In this document: piece after piece, positions 8,460 to 18,025 of the stretch
Layout: the number at the start of each line of letters is the position of its first letter
Position numbering within the stretch: the first letter of the stretch is position 1
NCBI RefSeq assembly: GCF_000152805.1
Contig: NZ_CH902578.1
Span: forward strand, 1,728,231-1,792,230
Source: Maritimibacter alkaliphilus HTCC2654
Lineage (GTDB): Bacteria > Pseudomonadota > Alphaproteobacteria > Rhodobacterales > Rhodobacteraceae
Length of the DNA stretch: 64,000 nucleotides
Direction: 5' to 3'
Position numbers and translations under genes: made by a program
Notes under the pieces: generated by a model
The model's database searches: none
What the model was told of the DNA's origin: nothing
Seen by the model: the letters and a program-made list of their open reading frames with translations, nothing else

Positions 8460-10205
8460 TCAGTTGACCGCGAAGACCCAGAGCATGTTGGACTGCTGCA
8501 TGCTTTCCAGCTCTTCATGCCCGTTGGCGTTGCCGCCCACCGGGCCGCCGAGAATGGCAACATACTGCTTGCCATCGACCGCGTAGGTCATCGGCGGTGC
8601 GCGGAACGAGGTGCCGACGTTGACCGACCAGAGCGGCTCCAGCGTCGTCGCATCGTAGGCGCCCATGGTGCCGTCGAGCGAGCCCGAGTAGACCACTTCA
8701 GGCGTGACCAGCACACCGCTGTGGTTCGGGTAGGGCATGTTCTGCTTGGCAACCTGCTCGCTGGTCGTCACGTCCATCGCCGTGATCGAACCGGTCTGCT
8801 CGCTGCTGCCGGCATAAGTCCCGCCGAGGAAGATGACACCCGGCATGACGTCTTCTGCCGCCATTTCCTGCGTCGCGATCTCCGAGCAGCCTTCCTGACC
8901 TGCACCATAGGCGATGCCGGTTTCGGGGTTGTAGGCCGTCGGGTAGTAGTTCACGCCACCGGTGATGTGCGGGCAGTGGTCGATCGGATCGCTGCCACGG
9001 CTGATGACGCCGGCGGCATAGGTCTGAAGCGACTTCGAGGGGTCGTACTCAACCGGCATGCCGGTCTTGGGGTCGATCCCTTCGGTCCAGTTCAGTTCGG
9101 TCACATACTGAGCCGACTGAATGTAGGCACCGCTGTTCCGGTCGAGCGTATAGAAGATGCCGTTCCGGCCGAAGTGCGACAGGACCTTGCGCTCTTCCCC
9201 ATCGACGGTGACGTCCATCAGCAGCTGAATGCCGACTTCGTCATAGTCCATGTAGTCGCCCGGCGTGTACTGGAAGTGCCACTTCAGCTCGCCGGTATCC
9301 GCGTCGAGCGCGATGGTCGAGTTCGAGTAGAGGTTGTCGCCCGGACGGAATTCGGGGTCGAACATCGGCACAGGGTTGCCCGTGCCCCAGTAGGTCGTGT
9401 TGGTTTCAGGGTCATAGGAACCCGTCACCCAAAGCGCCGCCCCGCCGGTTTTCCAGCAATCGGGGTTTCCGCTTTCCTCGCAGAGCCACGTCTCGGAACC
9501 CGGCTGACCTGGCTCCGGCACCGTGAAGAAGCGCCAGACTTCTTCGCCGGTCGCGGCGTCGAGTGCGGCAAGCCAACCACGGGTGGCCCAGTCACCGTAG
9601 GACTGACCGACAAGAATCTTGTCGCCCACGGCCAGCGGCGCGCTGGTGAAGCCTTCGCCCGGCTCGGTGGCGGCCTGAACGTCCCATGCGACCTCACCGG
9701 TCTCGTTGTTACAGGCCACGACACGGCCATCGTTCAGCGCCGTGATGACGTTGTCGCCGTGCAGCGCGAGGCCGCGGTTGGCGAGAAGCACGCCCGCGGT
9801 CGGGTCTTTTTCGATGCCGGTGTCGCAGACCCAGAGAATCTGGCCCTTCGTTCCCGACGTCACGTCGATCTTGTAGGGCGAACCCCACGGATCGGAGACG
9901 TACATGAAGCCGTTGTCGACCAGCGGCGTCGCTTCCATGTAGCCCGCGCCGAAGCCCGACGGCTCGAGCCCGCCGATCGGAACGGCGAAAGCCAGACTCA
10001 GGTCGGCGGCATTGCTGGCGTTGATCTCGTTCAGCGGGGAAAAGCGGTTGGAATCATAGGTCCGGTGGACCATGAGCCAGTTGGCGGCTTCTTCCTCCGA
10101 CCCGGCGGCCACCAGCCGTTCCGGCGTCACCTGCGCAAAACCTGCGCCTGCAAGGCTGACAGCGGTGAGCGCCGTCAACGTAGCCAATCTAGATCTCGTT
10201 GTCAT
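8460..10205 (-). CDS. PQQ-dependent alcohol dehydrogenase, divergent, lanthanide-type signature
   Basis: A 581-residue periplasmic quinoprotein with a signal peptide (cleavage near AGFAQ) and an eight-blade propeller of tryptophan-docking repeats. It should oxidise an alcohol or aldehyde and pass electrons to cytochrome c. Aligning by eye to methanol dehydrogenase, the catalytic Asp is D320 in PGDYMDYDE and the residue two positions on is D322; an Asp there is the mark of lanthanide-using XoxF/ExaF enzymes. N277 in GTGNP and floor Trp W259 are present. Two oddities: the metal-ligand Glu of GxSGxE is Asp (D205, GQSYGDW), and the adjacent Cys-Cys disulfide is absent. GGGAGGACAAAT precedes the ATG. 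Confidence 0.88.
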   Translation of the reverse strand: MTTRSRLATLTALTAVSLAGAGFAQVTPERLVAAGSEEEAANWLMVHRTYDSNRFSPLNEINASNAADLSLAFAVPIGGLEPSGFGAGYMEATPLVDNGFMYVSDPWGSPYKIDVTSGTKGQILWVCDTGIEKDPTAGVLLANRGLALHGDNVITALNDGRVVACNNETGEVAWDVQAATEPGEGFTSAPLAVGDKILVGQSYGDWATRGWLAALDAATGEEVWRFFTVPEPGQPGSETWLCEESGNPDCWKTGGAALWVTGSYDPETNTTYWGTGNPVPMFDPEFRPGDNLYSNSTIALDADTGELKWHFQYTPGDYMDYDEVGIQLLMDVTVDGEERKVLSHFGRNGIFYTLDRNSGAYIQSAQYVTELNWTEGIDPKTGMPVEYDPSKSLQTYAAGVISRGSDPIDHCPHITGGVNYYPTAYNPETGIAYGAGQEGCSEIATQEMAAEDVMPGVIFLGGTYAGSSEQTGSITAMDVTTSEQVAKQNMPYPNHSGVLVTPEVVYSGSLDGTMGAYDATTLEPLWSVNVGTSFRAPPMTYAVDGKQYVAILGGPVGGNANGHEELESMQQSNMLWVFAVN

Positions 10206-10430
10206 ATTTGTCCTCCCTTACAGGGTTGAATCCCTAGGTATGCCCATGCTGTCACTTTCAGGTGATGAGTTTTTCAATATGGGACATTGCTTTTTGCATA
10301 AGCTACTGGCGCAACGGCGCAAACTGACGAGGCAGATGCATAAAAATGCACCACGGGGATTGTCTGGCGCTTCAGGAATTCGGCCATCTGTCCCCACGAA
10401 AACCCGGCCATGTGCAGGTGCATGACGTGC

Positions 10431-10460
10431 AAAAAAAATGCCCGGGCCGAACCCGGGCAT
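10431..10460 (-). terminator. Rho-independent terminator after the 218-aa membrane protein gene
   Basis: The stem ATGCCCGGG / CCCGGGCAT (10438-10460, 5-base loop) is followed on the minus strand by eight T residues. It closes the upstream transcript, so the dehydrogenase has its own promoter in 10206-10430. Confidence 0.88.
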
Positions 10461-10531
10461 TACGCTTTTCTCACATCGACCCGTGCGCCTTGACCGGCAC
10501 GGGGTCGAAGAGGTTCAGATGCCTGTCGGCC

Positions 10532-11131
10532 CTAGGCCTTCGGCTGGCGCACGAACAGGCCGCGGATAAGACCGAGCACGACCAGAACCCCGCCGGCGGC
10601 CAGTGCGTAGTAGTAGCCGTCCTTCAGGTAGCCGGTCATCTTGACTTTGTTGCCCGTCATGGCGTGGCGGATCGTGGATTCGCCGATGAAGTTGCTGTCA
10701 GCCATGCCCGCGCGCCAATCGCCGATCACATAGGCAAGGACGACGGCGACCACATAGGACAGACCGACGAGCAGGATCAGAAGCGTCGCGAGCGGAAGCT
10801 TGAAGCGTCCCAGCGAAAGGCGGCGCTTGATGAAGAGGCTTGCGGCAAGTGCCAGCAGGCACACCGTGAAGTAGGCCCACATGAACGGCACGAAGATGCC
10901 CGGCATCGCCCAGAGGTCGGGGTTGGCGTTGGCGCGGACCTGACCGATCACCTCGATGCCCCACGGACGCATCAGCATGTGGTCGTCGCCCGGAAGAACC
11001 GCGATGCTGGCCCCCCACCACGGGGTGTACCACGAGTAAACCATGAAAGCGGCCCCTGCGATGAGCAGAACCCGGAATATCCACACTCCAGCGCCCGATT
11101 GCGCAGTCCCCTGCATAGTTGTGTCTGCCAT
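10532..11131 (-). CDS. Four-helix membrane protein of unknown function near the PQQ dehydrogenase
   Basis: A 199-residue protein starting at the ATG at 11131, chosen because GGGAGGAAAA lies just upstream; a start at 11188 would add an unsupported charged leader. Hydrophobic segments are at about residues 15-37, 76-100, 108-132 and 168-188. Between the first two lies a periplasmic loop with WYTPWWGASIAVLPGDDHM. I do not recognise the family. Its position just upstream of, and in the same direction as, the PQQ dehydrogenase suggests a related role, but a terminator separates them. Confidence 0.65.
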   Translation of the reverse strand: MADTTMQGTAQSGAGVWIFRVLLIAGAAFMVYSWYTPWWGASIAVLPGDDHMLMRPWGIEVIGQVRANANPDLWAMPGIFVPFMWAYFTVCLLALAASLFIKRRLSLGRFKLPLATLLILLVGLSYVVAVVLAYVIGDWRAGMADSNFIGESTIRHAMTGNKVKMTGYLKDGYYYALAAGGVLVVLGLIRGLFVRQPKA

Positions 11132-11636
11132 TTTTCCTCCCTTGCGGTCGCGCCGTTCCGTCCCGGCCTTCCGTTCCATTTTAGCCAATGATTACAAGCG
11201 TTTATACGTCACTGAGCATAGTATCAGCGTGATTTTTACCAAGTCAAGACTAGGGCGGCATCGCGGGGGATGCCAGTCGGGGCGTGCAGAATCCGATGGC
11301 GCGGCTCACGGCTGTCGGTGCGATGCCGCGACCAATTCTTCGCGCTGAAATGGGGATGCGCTGGAAAGAGGGGAAATCTGGTTAACTTGCGGCAAAACCT
11401 CAAGTTTTTCGCTGTTCTGACCGTCAGACCGATTAGATTTGGCGCGGGTTCGCGCGGCTTGCCCGACCTCGCTGATCGGCGGCGCCGGGGGGATATAGCG
11501 TATGCCAATCCAATGAATTGGGTATTAATATGTGCCGCTGTGCGGATGCCGAATACACCCGGTGGGAGCCGCGAATACACAAGCCTCTCCACCCGTCGGC
11601 GGTTTCCCGGTCTGGGCTCGCCCCGGTCAGCGACGG
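11132..11636. other. Intergenic region, 505 bp
   Basis: No gene I can support. The part next to 11131 should hold the promoter of the minus-strand membrane protein gene. A CCAAT-N7-ATTGG inverted repeat near 11505-11520 could be a LysR-type site but is unproven. Open frames here are antisense or random in high-GC DNA. Confidence 0.4.
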
Positions 11637-12632
11637 TTATTCGGCAGCGGTTCTGAAATGCGGCAATGTCCGCATTTCCTGTTCCAGAAGCTCGTCGGAA
11701 TACTCGGTCTTGACCCATTCGCTCAACCGGCGCTGGAACTCGGCGAAGGGGCGCAGGGTCAGCAGATGCCGTGGCATCACGAGCACCGCGTCGCGGACGT
11801 GCTCGCCCAGATCGTAGAACTTGATCCGCTGCCGGACCGAAACCGGAAGGTTGGGCAGCAGAGACAGGGGGGCGTGACAGGTGGCGAGGCCCGCCGCCAC
11901 GATGTCCACCGCGCCCTGGTGCGTCGTGCACGAAAAATACGGGACCGCCCTGCGCATACAGGTTCTGTACCAATGCTCGCTACGGGCTTTCCAAGGCACA
12001 GCGGTGCCGACATCGACGTAGTTTCGAAGCGGACCGAGTTCATCCTCGTTCGACGAATCTCCACTCAGAGTCCGCGCGAGCTCGTCATCGTCCACCCCGG
12101 CGGGCACGACCAGCACGATCTTGTCGCGAAACAGGTGAACCAGATGCATCGACATCTTGTATTCGCCGACGCTCGCCTCGCTCACGATGGCGCAGTTCAG
12201 TTTGTGGGTCGCGATCATCTCGACCAGTTCGGCGGAGCCGAGCGCCCAGACGAAATCCACCCGCGAGAAATCGGTGATTTCCCGCGACAGGGTCGCCGCC
12301 TTTTCCATGAACCGCCCTCTGAGCGACGGCGTTGTTCCGAAACGCAATTCCAGACCGCTTTTACCTGTGCGGGACTGGTGATCGACGGTCGCCTGATCCA
12401 GCGTTCCCAGGATGCTTTGCGCGACCTTGAACCAGTGTTCGCCCGCCTGGGTAAGCTGGCCGTCGTGCCCGCGCTGGCGATAGATCAACTGCGCGCCAAG
12501 AAGCTCCTCGAACTTGGCAAGTTGCTGCGAAATCGTCGGCTGCGACAAACCAAGCGACCGTTTGGCTTTGCTGATAGAGCCGCTCACCACGATCGCGTGC
12601 AGGATTTCAAGTTGGCGCAGGGTGATGTCCAC
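11637..12632 (-). CDS. LysR-family transcriptional regulator
   Basis: A 331-residue regulator if started at the GTG at 12632, which has GAGGA 6 bases upstream; the frame is open to 12860, but the extension is not LysR-like. The N-terminal winged helix-turn-helix is typical: LRQLEILHAIVVSGSISKAK, then SQPTISQQLAKFEELLG. The remaining 230 residues form the effector-binding fold. It precedes no divergent gene at once; the nearest candidate target is the ABC/DUF1800 operon that ends at 13028 upstream of it. An unusual cysteine-rich stretch lies around residues 225-255. Confidence 0.88.
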   Translation of the reverse strand: MDITLRQLEILHAIVVSGSISKAKRSLGLSQPTISQQLAKFEELLGAQLIYRQRGHDGQLTQAGEHWFKVAQSILGTLDQATVDHQSRTGKSGLELRFGTTPSLRGRFMEKAATLSREITDFSRVDFVWALGSAELVEMIATHKLNCAIVSEASVGEYKMSMHLVHLFRDKIVLVVPAGVDDDELARTLSGDSSNEDELGPLRNYVDVGTAVPWKARSEHWYRTCMRRAVPYFSCTTHQGAVDIVAAGLATCHAPLSLLPNLPVSVRQRIKFYDLGEHVRDAVLVMPRHLLTLRPFAEFQRRLSEWVKTEYSDELLEQEMRTLPHFRTAAE

Positions 12633-12905
12633 GTCGGTCCTCGTTAGGCAGGAGCAATTCGGCGTATTGATTTTTGCAATAGTTAACAGGGAGTTTGGTG
12701 CGTCTGAAATGTTTTTTTCGTGATCGGCCACCAGATCGTCGGCCGCTACGTACACGCTACACCCCCATTTCGCATACAAAAGATGAGAAATGGGACCAAT
12801 GCAATCCCTTGTCGTCCGGCAATTGCGGTAAATCTTCGGTGGGCGTCGATGCATGGGCAAGGAGCAATGCGGCGACTCCCCTGTTGTGGAGCGCTTGAAA
12901 TGAAC

Positions 12906-12974
12906 AACGCCGCTTCCCGTGTGACCGGAAAAGCGGCGTTGCGATACGAAAACCCGAAGCGACGGGCTTTTCGG
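12906..12974 (-). terminator. Two consecutive hairpins after the ABC binding-protein gene
   Basis: The first from the gene side is CCGAAAAGCCCG / CGGGTTTTCG (12947-12974). The second is a perfect 10-bp pair AACGCCGCTT / AAGCGGCGTT (12906-12940). Both lie 50-120 bases past the stop at 13028. The region 12633-13027 holds these plus the regulator's own promoter; no gene is seen. Confidence 0.6.
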
Positions 12975-13027
12975 TCTTAAGCGAACATGGTCAGTATCTT
13001 CGCACTTTTTAACGGTCTACCAAAGCG

Positions 13028-14074
13028 TCAGTTGCGAAGGTCCAATCCGAACCCTTCGGCGGCGCCGAGGTTTTCCATCGATTGTTGGGTGAAGCTCAGA
13101 TCGCTCACATCGGCGAAGTCGATCACCGCGACACCTTCGAAGTCCGGCTTGGCGTAGATGAAGTTCAGGGTTTTCTCCAACTCGGCCGGTGCCATGCAGC
13201 CATTGATGCACCAGCGCGACGCGTTCAGTTCGGCGGTTTGTTCAAGGCTCTCACGGGTCAGGTCCGGGCGCGCTTCGGCGGCGATGTCGATCCAGCGTTC
13301 CGGGTCGGCCTGCATGTCGCGCGAAACCTCGATGAGGGCGTCGGTGAACCGCTGGATCGCGTCGCGTTTCTCTTCAAGCGTGCTTTCCAGCCCGGCCACG
13401 AACTTCGTCAGCGCCGGCGAGCGGCGCGAGAACTCGTCGGGCGGGACGATGATGTGGATGCTGTCGACCTCGCCCACGGATGAGTAGGTTCCGAACGACA
13501 CCGTCGTCGCATCGACCTTCCCGGCGGCGAGCGCCTGAATTCGCACGTCCGGCGCACCGATCGCGACGTATTCGATGTTGTCGGGCGACACGCCGTATTC
13601 CGTCAGAACCGCCTGACCGAGCGCGTGGTCGAGACTGCCGAAATCCGCGATGGCGAAACTGCGCCCTTCAAGGTCTTCGACCGTCGCCAATTCGGTCAGC
13701 CCGGCGATCAGGAAGGACGTGCCAATGGAGCTTGCGACCACGCCGCGCACCTTGACGTCGTTGTCGGCCCTGAGACGCAGGGCCGTTTCCAGCGAAATGT
13801 CGGCAAGGTCCACGGACCCGGAATAAAGCGCGGCGGCGGCCTGTGGCGTGCCGTCGAGTTTGACATAGGTGACATCCACCCCGTGCCGTTCGAAATAGCC
13901 GAGGTCGTCAGCCAGACTGAAGATCGAAGCCGTGGTCGGGTTGAAATTCGCATCCACGACACCGAGCGCGACACTGAGTTCGAGCATGTCGTCCTGCGCA
14001 AGCGCGGGGATCGAGAGGGCCGCGAGGGCGGCGAGGGAAAGCGCGGGAAGTCTTAGGTCTGCAATACGTGTCAT
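13028..14074 (-). CDS. ABC transporter substrate-binding protein, NitT/TauT family
   Basis: A 348-residue periplasmic binding protein with a signal peptide ending ALAQ. The start at 14074 is preferred because GAGGACTAAC lies before it. The lobe pattern LADDLGYFERHGVDVTYVKLDGTPQAAAAL is typical of SsuA/TauA-like proteins. Near the C-terminus the sequence WCINGCMAP carries two cysteines. It is the last gene of a minus-strand operon whose permease and ATPase are at 18871-17202, with a DUF1800 and a DUF1501 gene in between. Substrate unknown. Confidence 0.85.
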   Translation of the reverse strand: MTRIADLRLPALSLAALAALSIPALAQDDMLELSVALGVVDANFNPTTASIFSLADDLGYFERHGVDVTYVKLDGTPQAAAALYSGSVDLADISLETALRLRADNDVKVRGVVASSIGTSFLIAGLTELATVEDLEGRSFAIADFGSLDHALGQAVLTEYGVSPDNIEYVAIGAPDVRIQALAAGKVDATTVSFGTYSSVGEVDSIHIIVPPDEFSRRSPALTKFVAGLESTLEEKRDAIQRFTDALIEVSRDMQADPERWIDIAAEARPDLTRESLEQTAELNASRWCINGCMAPAELEKTLNFIYAKPDFEGVAVIDFADVSDLSFTQQSMENLGAAEGFGLDLRN

Positions 14075-14128
14075 GTTAGTCCTCGTGTTGTCGGCCAAGC
14101 GGCCTGTCGTTTTTTCGGCCCGGCGGGA

Positions 14129-15370
14129 TCAGGCCGCCGGGCGAAAGATCGGGATCGGGGCGAAGTCGTCGTTCAGGATCGTGGATGCCCCGTCATGGCC
14201 CATCCATCCGCTGATGAGCGTGGAGTAGATGCGGCGGAAATCCGTCGTGTATTTCAGGTTCCCGTCGTCGAGGTCACTCAGGCTCGGCACGCCGCCATAG
14301 TGGCCGCCCGCGATGGGATTGCCGATCATGAAGGCCGGGCCTGCGGTGCCGTGATCGGTGCCGAGACTGGTGTTTTCCGGGACACGCCGCCCGAATTCGC
14401 TGAACGCCATCAGCACGATGTCGTCGCCGCGGCCCAGCCGCTCCATGTCCTGCATGAAGGCGGCGATGTGATCCGAGGAGTAAGACCAAAGCCGCGCGTG
14501 CGGGTCTTTCTGGTAGACATGCGTGTCGAAGGCGTTGTTGCGGTAAGGCACGTAATAGACGCGCGTCGGGAAATCGGCGGCGATAAGGGCCGCGACCTTT
14601 TCCAGCCCCCACGGGGCGAGGCCGTAATCGACGGGGGTGGAATAGGAACTCCACGCATCGCGCACGAGCTGTTCCGAGGTGGAGGCGCTTGCCGCGATCT
14701 CCTTGAGGAAATCGAGCGCACCGTTGTCGTTCCCGTTTCCCCTGCGGTCCACGGCGGCCATGACGTCGGCCTCAGCCTCGAACATCTGGCGGGTGAACTT
14801 GTTCGGGTCGTCGAAAACCAGCGGCACATGATGTTCCGCGTTCACGGCAAGCGACTGGTGGTCGTCGACATTGATGAGGAAATTCGGGTTGTGGCCCAGC
14901 GGGTCGATGGCGTCGGCCATGCGCCCGAGCCAGCCATGCGCCTCGCCGCTGTTCGGGGCGCCGGTTTGCCAATAGGCCATCGAGGAAAAATGCGAGAACG
15001 AGGGCTGGTCATAGCCCACGCCATGCACGATCCCCATCTTGCCGTCCTTATAGAGCCTCTCGAACCCGGTCATCGTCTTTTGAAAGCCGAAGTGGTCGTC
15101 GATCTCGATCAGGTTCTTCTGACGAATGCCAAGGTTCGGACGCGCGTTGTAATACGCGTCGTCGGCATAGGGGATCACGGTGTTCAGCCCATCGTTCCCG
15201 CCGGAGAGTTCGACGATCACGAGGATGCGGTCGGTGCTGTCGGCATCGGCCACCTTGGACCACACCGGCGAGGTCGAGATGCCCCCTGCCCCTTCGAGCA
15301 CGAGGCTGTCGTAGCCGGACGCCTTCAGCCGGTCCTTGTCGGCGCGGGTCAGTTTCGTCTGTTTCGCCAT
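14129..15370 (-). CDS. DUF1501 domain-containing protein
   Basis: A 413-residue protein of the DUF1501 family, a sulfatase/alkaline-phosphatase-fold group. Recognisable are VELSGGNDGLNTVIPYADDAYYNARPNLGI, HGVGYDQPSFSHFSSMAYWQTG, AFSEFGRRVPEN and GTDHGTAGPAFMIG. These proteins are usually exported by Tat and paired with a DUF1800 protein; this one shows no obvious Tat signal in its first 30 residues. It starts 22 bases after the DUF1800 stop. Role unknown; within an ABC operon it may act on the imported compound. Confidence 0.88.
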   Translation of the reverse strand: MAKQTKLTRADKDRLKASGYDSLVLEGAGGISTSPVWSKVADADSTDRILVIVELSGGNDGLNTVIPYADDAYYNARPNLGIRQKNLIEIDDHFGFQKTMTGFERLYKDGKMGIVHGVGYDQPSFSHFSSMAYWQTGAPNSGEAHGWLGRMADAIDPLGHNPNFLINVDDHQSLAVNAEHHVPLVFDDPNKFTRQMFEAEADVMAAVDRRGNGNDNGALDFLKEIAASASTSEQLVRDAWSSYSTPVDYGLAPWGLEKVAALIAADFPTRVYYVPYRNNAFDTHVYQKDPHARLWSYSSDHIAAFMQDMERLGRGDDIVLMAFSEFGRRVPENTSLGTDHGTAGPAFMIGNPIAGGHYGGVPSLSDLDDGNLKYTTDFRRIYSTLISGWMGHDGASTILNDDFAPIPIFRPAA

Positions 15371-15391
15371 ATAGGCCTCCCTTCGGGTGCG

Positions 15392-17110
15392 TCAGGCCAG
15401 TTGGTATTGCGGGGCGCTCATGATGCCATGAGCGGCAAGGCGGAGCGGATATTCGAGATAGCTGTCCGCCTCGGCGAGCGTTTCGGTTCCCAGTTCCTCG
15501 TTAAGAAGCTCGACGATCGCGGCGCGGGCCGGATCGTCCAGCGGCACGCGCAGGAAACGGTCGGACAACGCATCGACCGCGTCGGACGTGGTCTTGGCGT
15601 CGGCGTCGCGCACCATCTCGGACAGGCTGAACTGGGCCGGGGACCGGGGGATCGGCTTGACCCGCCGCATCGCCTGCTGCCAGCCCTGAAGGCTCGCGTA
15701 ACGGGTGTTGAACGCTTCCTGAATGCCCTGGGCCATGCTGTCCGAGGCCCCCTCTTCCAGCGTGGCCGCCGTGATCTCCATGCCCGCGTTGATGTTGTTG
15801 TTCACCCGCCGCACTTCGCCGCCCGGGTTCAGGTTCGGGTCGACGAAATTTATCATGTCGGGGAACAGCACCGATTGCGCGAAGTTGCCTCGCTCGAACA
15901 GAAGCCCCGGCGTGATCCATGCGCGCCCCTCGCCCCAGCCGGCCACGGTCGGCGGATAGAGCAGGATCTGACCCAGCGTCTTGCCGACCGTGTAGGGGTC
16001 GGGCACGCCGGGCAGCGCGTCGAGGCCCAGTTTGCGATAGGTCGAGATAAGCAGTTCGGTGGGCGACTTGATATGGTTCGCGACCGAGGCCGGACTGTAG
16101 AAATCCTGCGACAGGAACAGGGTGCGCAGGAACGGTTTCAACGCGTAATCATGCTTGCGCAGAAGCGCGCCAAGGTCCGCCGCCATCGCGGGCGAAAGAT
16201 CGTCGCGCACGAAGAACCTGTAAATCTTGCTCGCGATGTAAAGCGCGGTCTGGTCCTGATCCAGAATGATCCTGAGAATGTCGTCGCCGTCGAAATTGCC
16301 GGTCTGGCCCAGAAAACGCTTTTCGCCGTCGTCGTGCTTGTCCGGGTCGATCACGAACGTCAGGTCGTCGTTGCCCCAGCCGGTGAATGCGCGGGCGGCC
16401 TCACGAATGTCGGCCTCGGTGTAGTTGCCCACACCCATCGTGAACAGCTCCATCACCTCGCGCCCGAAATTCTCGTTGGGCGCACCTTTCACGTTGTGCG
16501 AGGCGTCGAGGAACACGAGCATCGCCGGGTCTTTAGACACGGCGGTAAGAAGGTCGCTGAAATTGCCGAGACTGCCGTTTCGCAGGGTGTCGAGTTGCAG
16601 TTGGATCTTGCGGTAATCGCGCAGCTTTTCCTCGCTCGTGGCGAAGTGGCCGTGCCAGAAGAGCGTCATCTTTTCCTGAAGCGGATGCGGGCTGCGCACC
16701 ATCCGGTCCAACCACCAGAAGCCCAGGCGCCGAGTCTCAAGCACGGTCGCGCGCAGCCAGTAGAAGAACCGGTCGGTCACCGGCTGAAGCGGTCGCGCGC
16801 CGGAAGGTTTGACGCGAACCCCCATCGCCTCGCCGGTGCGTTCGGCCAGTTCGGTGGCCGCCGGGCGGCTGGGCGGAAAATCCTTCAGCGTCGCGTCCCA
16901 GACCCCAGAGTGCTCGAACGGCGGGAGGGACGAGGTATCGCCGCCTGCGAGCATGAAATCGACAGCAGCTTCGGGGGTCATGGCCGCCAGATGCGCGATC
17001 TCGTCCGGCGTGCCGCCAAACCCGGCACGTTCCAGTAGGTGTCCGGCGAATTCACGGGTCCAGACGTCGCCATTGATCGGATCGAGCGATCCGGAAGCGA
17101 GCGTTGCCAT
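15392..17110 (-). CDS. DUF1800 domain-containing protein
   Basis: A 572-residue member of the DUF1800 family. Typical blocks: HLLERAGFGGTPDEI near the N-terminus, MTLFWHGHFATS, NENFGREVMELFTMGVGNYTEADI and PPTVAGWGEGRAWI. It is almost always encoded with a DUF1501 protein, as here. The biochemical role of the pair is not established. No signal peptide is seen, so in this operon the pair may be cytoplasmic or exported by another route. GGGAGGAAAACA precedes the ATG. Confidence 0.9.
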   Translation of the reverse strand: MATLASGSLDPINGDVWTREFAGHLLERAGFGGTPDEIAHLAAMTPEAAVDFMLAGGDTSSLPPFEHSGVWDATLKDFPPSRPAATELAERTGEAMGVRVKPSGARPLQPVTDRFFYWLRATVLETRRLGFWWLDRMVRSPHPLQEKMTLFWHGHFATSEEKLRDYRKIQLQLDTLRNGSLGNFSDLLTAVSKDPAMLVFLDASHNVKGAPNENFGREVMELFTMGVGNYTEADIREAARAFTGWGNDDLTFVIDPDKHDDGEKRFLGQTGNFDGDDILRIILDQDQTALYIASKIYRFFVRDDLSPAMAADLGALLRKHDYALKPFLRTLFLSQDFYSPASVANHIKSPTELLISTYRKLGLDALPGVPDPYTVGKTLGQILLYPPTVAGWGEGRAWITPGLLFERGNFAQSVLFPDMINFVDPNLNPGGEVRRVNNNINAGMEITAATLEEGASDSMAQGIQEAFNTRYASLQGWQQAMRRVKPIPRSPAQFSLSEMVRDADAKTTSDAVDALSDRFLRVPLDDPARAAIVELLNEELGTETLAEADSYLEYPLRLAAHGIMSAPQYQLA

Positions 17111-17201
17111 TGTTTTCCTCCCACCGCCAACGGAATCGGCGGTGCTGTCAGCTAAACGCGTCAGGCGCCTTTCAGCACCCTATAAAAACGATTTGGTTTT
17201 C

Positions 17202-18023
17202 CTATATGCCTTTGGTCGTACCCGGATCGAAGGCATAGGCGAGCTCCTCGAGCTCCGCCCCGTCACGCGACATGGCGTGAATCCGGTTCCAAAGATCGGC
17301 CCGAAGCGCCGCGAAACGCGGGTCCGCCCGCGGATCGGTTTCCCAGCGCGGCTCGGGCAAGTCGACCGTCAGCGTCGTTTCGATCGCCCCCGGTCGCGGT
17401 CTGAGCAGGACGATCCGTTGTGACAGAAAGATCGCTTCGTCGATGTCATGGGTGACAAAGACGATCGCGGTGCCGCGCCGCGCCCAGAGTTTCAAAAGCT
17501 CGGCGCGCAGCGTCTCGCGCGTCATGGCGTCGAGGGCCGCGAAGGGTTCGTCCATCAAGAGCACGTCGGGCTCGACGGCAAGCGCGCGGGCCAGACCGAC
17601 CCGTTGCTGCATCCCGCCGGACAGTTCGTGCGGAAAAGCCTCGGCGAAGTCACGCAGACCCACGGCACCGAGAAGCCCCAACGAACGCTCGCGCCGCGCC
17701 GTGCGGGACAGGCCCCGTAGCGCCAGAACGAACTCGATATTGCCAAGCACGCTGCGCCACGGCAGCAGGCGCGCGGACTGGAACACCATGGCAAGATCGG
17801 AATTCGGCGTCGGCGCCTCCCCCCGCACCAGAACCGTGCCGGTATCGGGCTGGAGCAAGCCGTTCATCAGCCGAAGCAGCGTGGTCTTGCCGCAACCCGA
17901 GGGTCCGACGAGGCTTACGAATTCCCTCGGCGCGATGTCGAGGGTTATGTCCTCGAGCGCGACGACCCTGCCGTCCTTGAACCATTTGCCGACATTGCGG
18001 AGCGAGATGAGCGGTGCGGTCAT
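17202..18023 (-). CDS. ABC transporter ATP-binding protein, NitT/TauT
   Basis: A 273-residue ATPase. Walker A GPSGCGKTT, Q-loop FQSARLLPWRSVLGN, signature LSGGMQQRVGLARALA, Walker B VLLMDEPFAALD and switch VTHDIDEAI are all intact. The ATG at 18023 lies 3 bases from the stop of the permease gene. A frame joining this gene to the DNA beyond 18023 is open but is the permease gene read out of phase. It energises the importer with the permease at 18026 and the binding protein at 13028. Confidence 0.93.
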   Translation of the reverse strand: MTAPLISLRNVGKWFKDGRVVALEDITLDIAPREFVSLVGPSGCGKTTLLRLMNGLLQPDTGTVLVRGEAPTPNSDLAMVFQSARLLPWRSVLGNIEFVLALRGLSRTARRERSLGLLGAVGLRDFAEAFPHELSGGMQQRVGLARALAVEPDVLLMDEPFAALDAMTRETLRAELLKLWARRGTAIVFVTHDIDEAIFLSQRIVLLRPRPGAIETTLTVDLPEPRWETDPRADPRFAALRADLWNRIHAMSRDGAELEELAYAFDPGTTKGI

Positions 18024-18025
18024 GG

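Noticed and set aside
8418-10229. A 603-codon plus-strand frame
   Set aside because: Exact antisense of the PQQ dehydrogenase, an artefact of high-GC codon use.
14195-17038. A 947-codon plus-strand frame
   Set aside because: Antisense to the DUF1501 and DUF1800 genes; its His/Arg/Gly-rich translation has no family signal.
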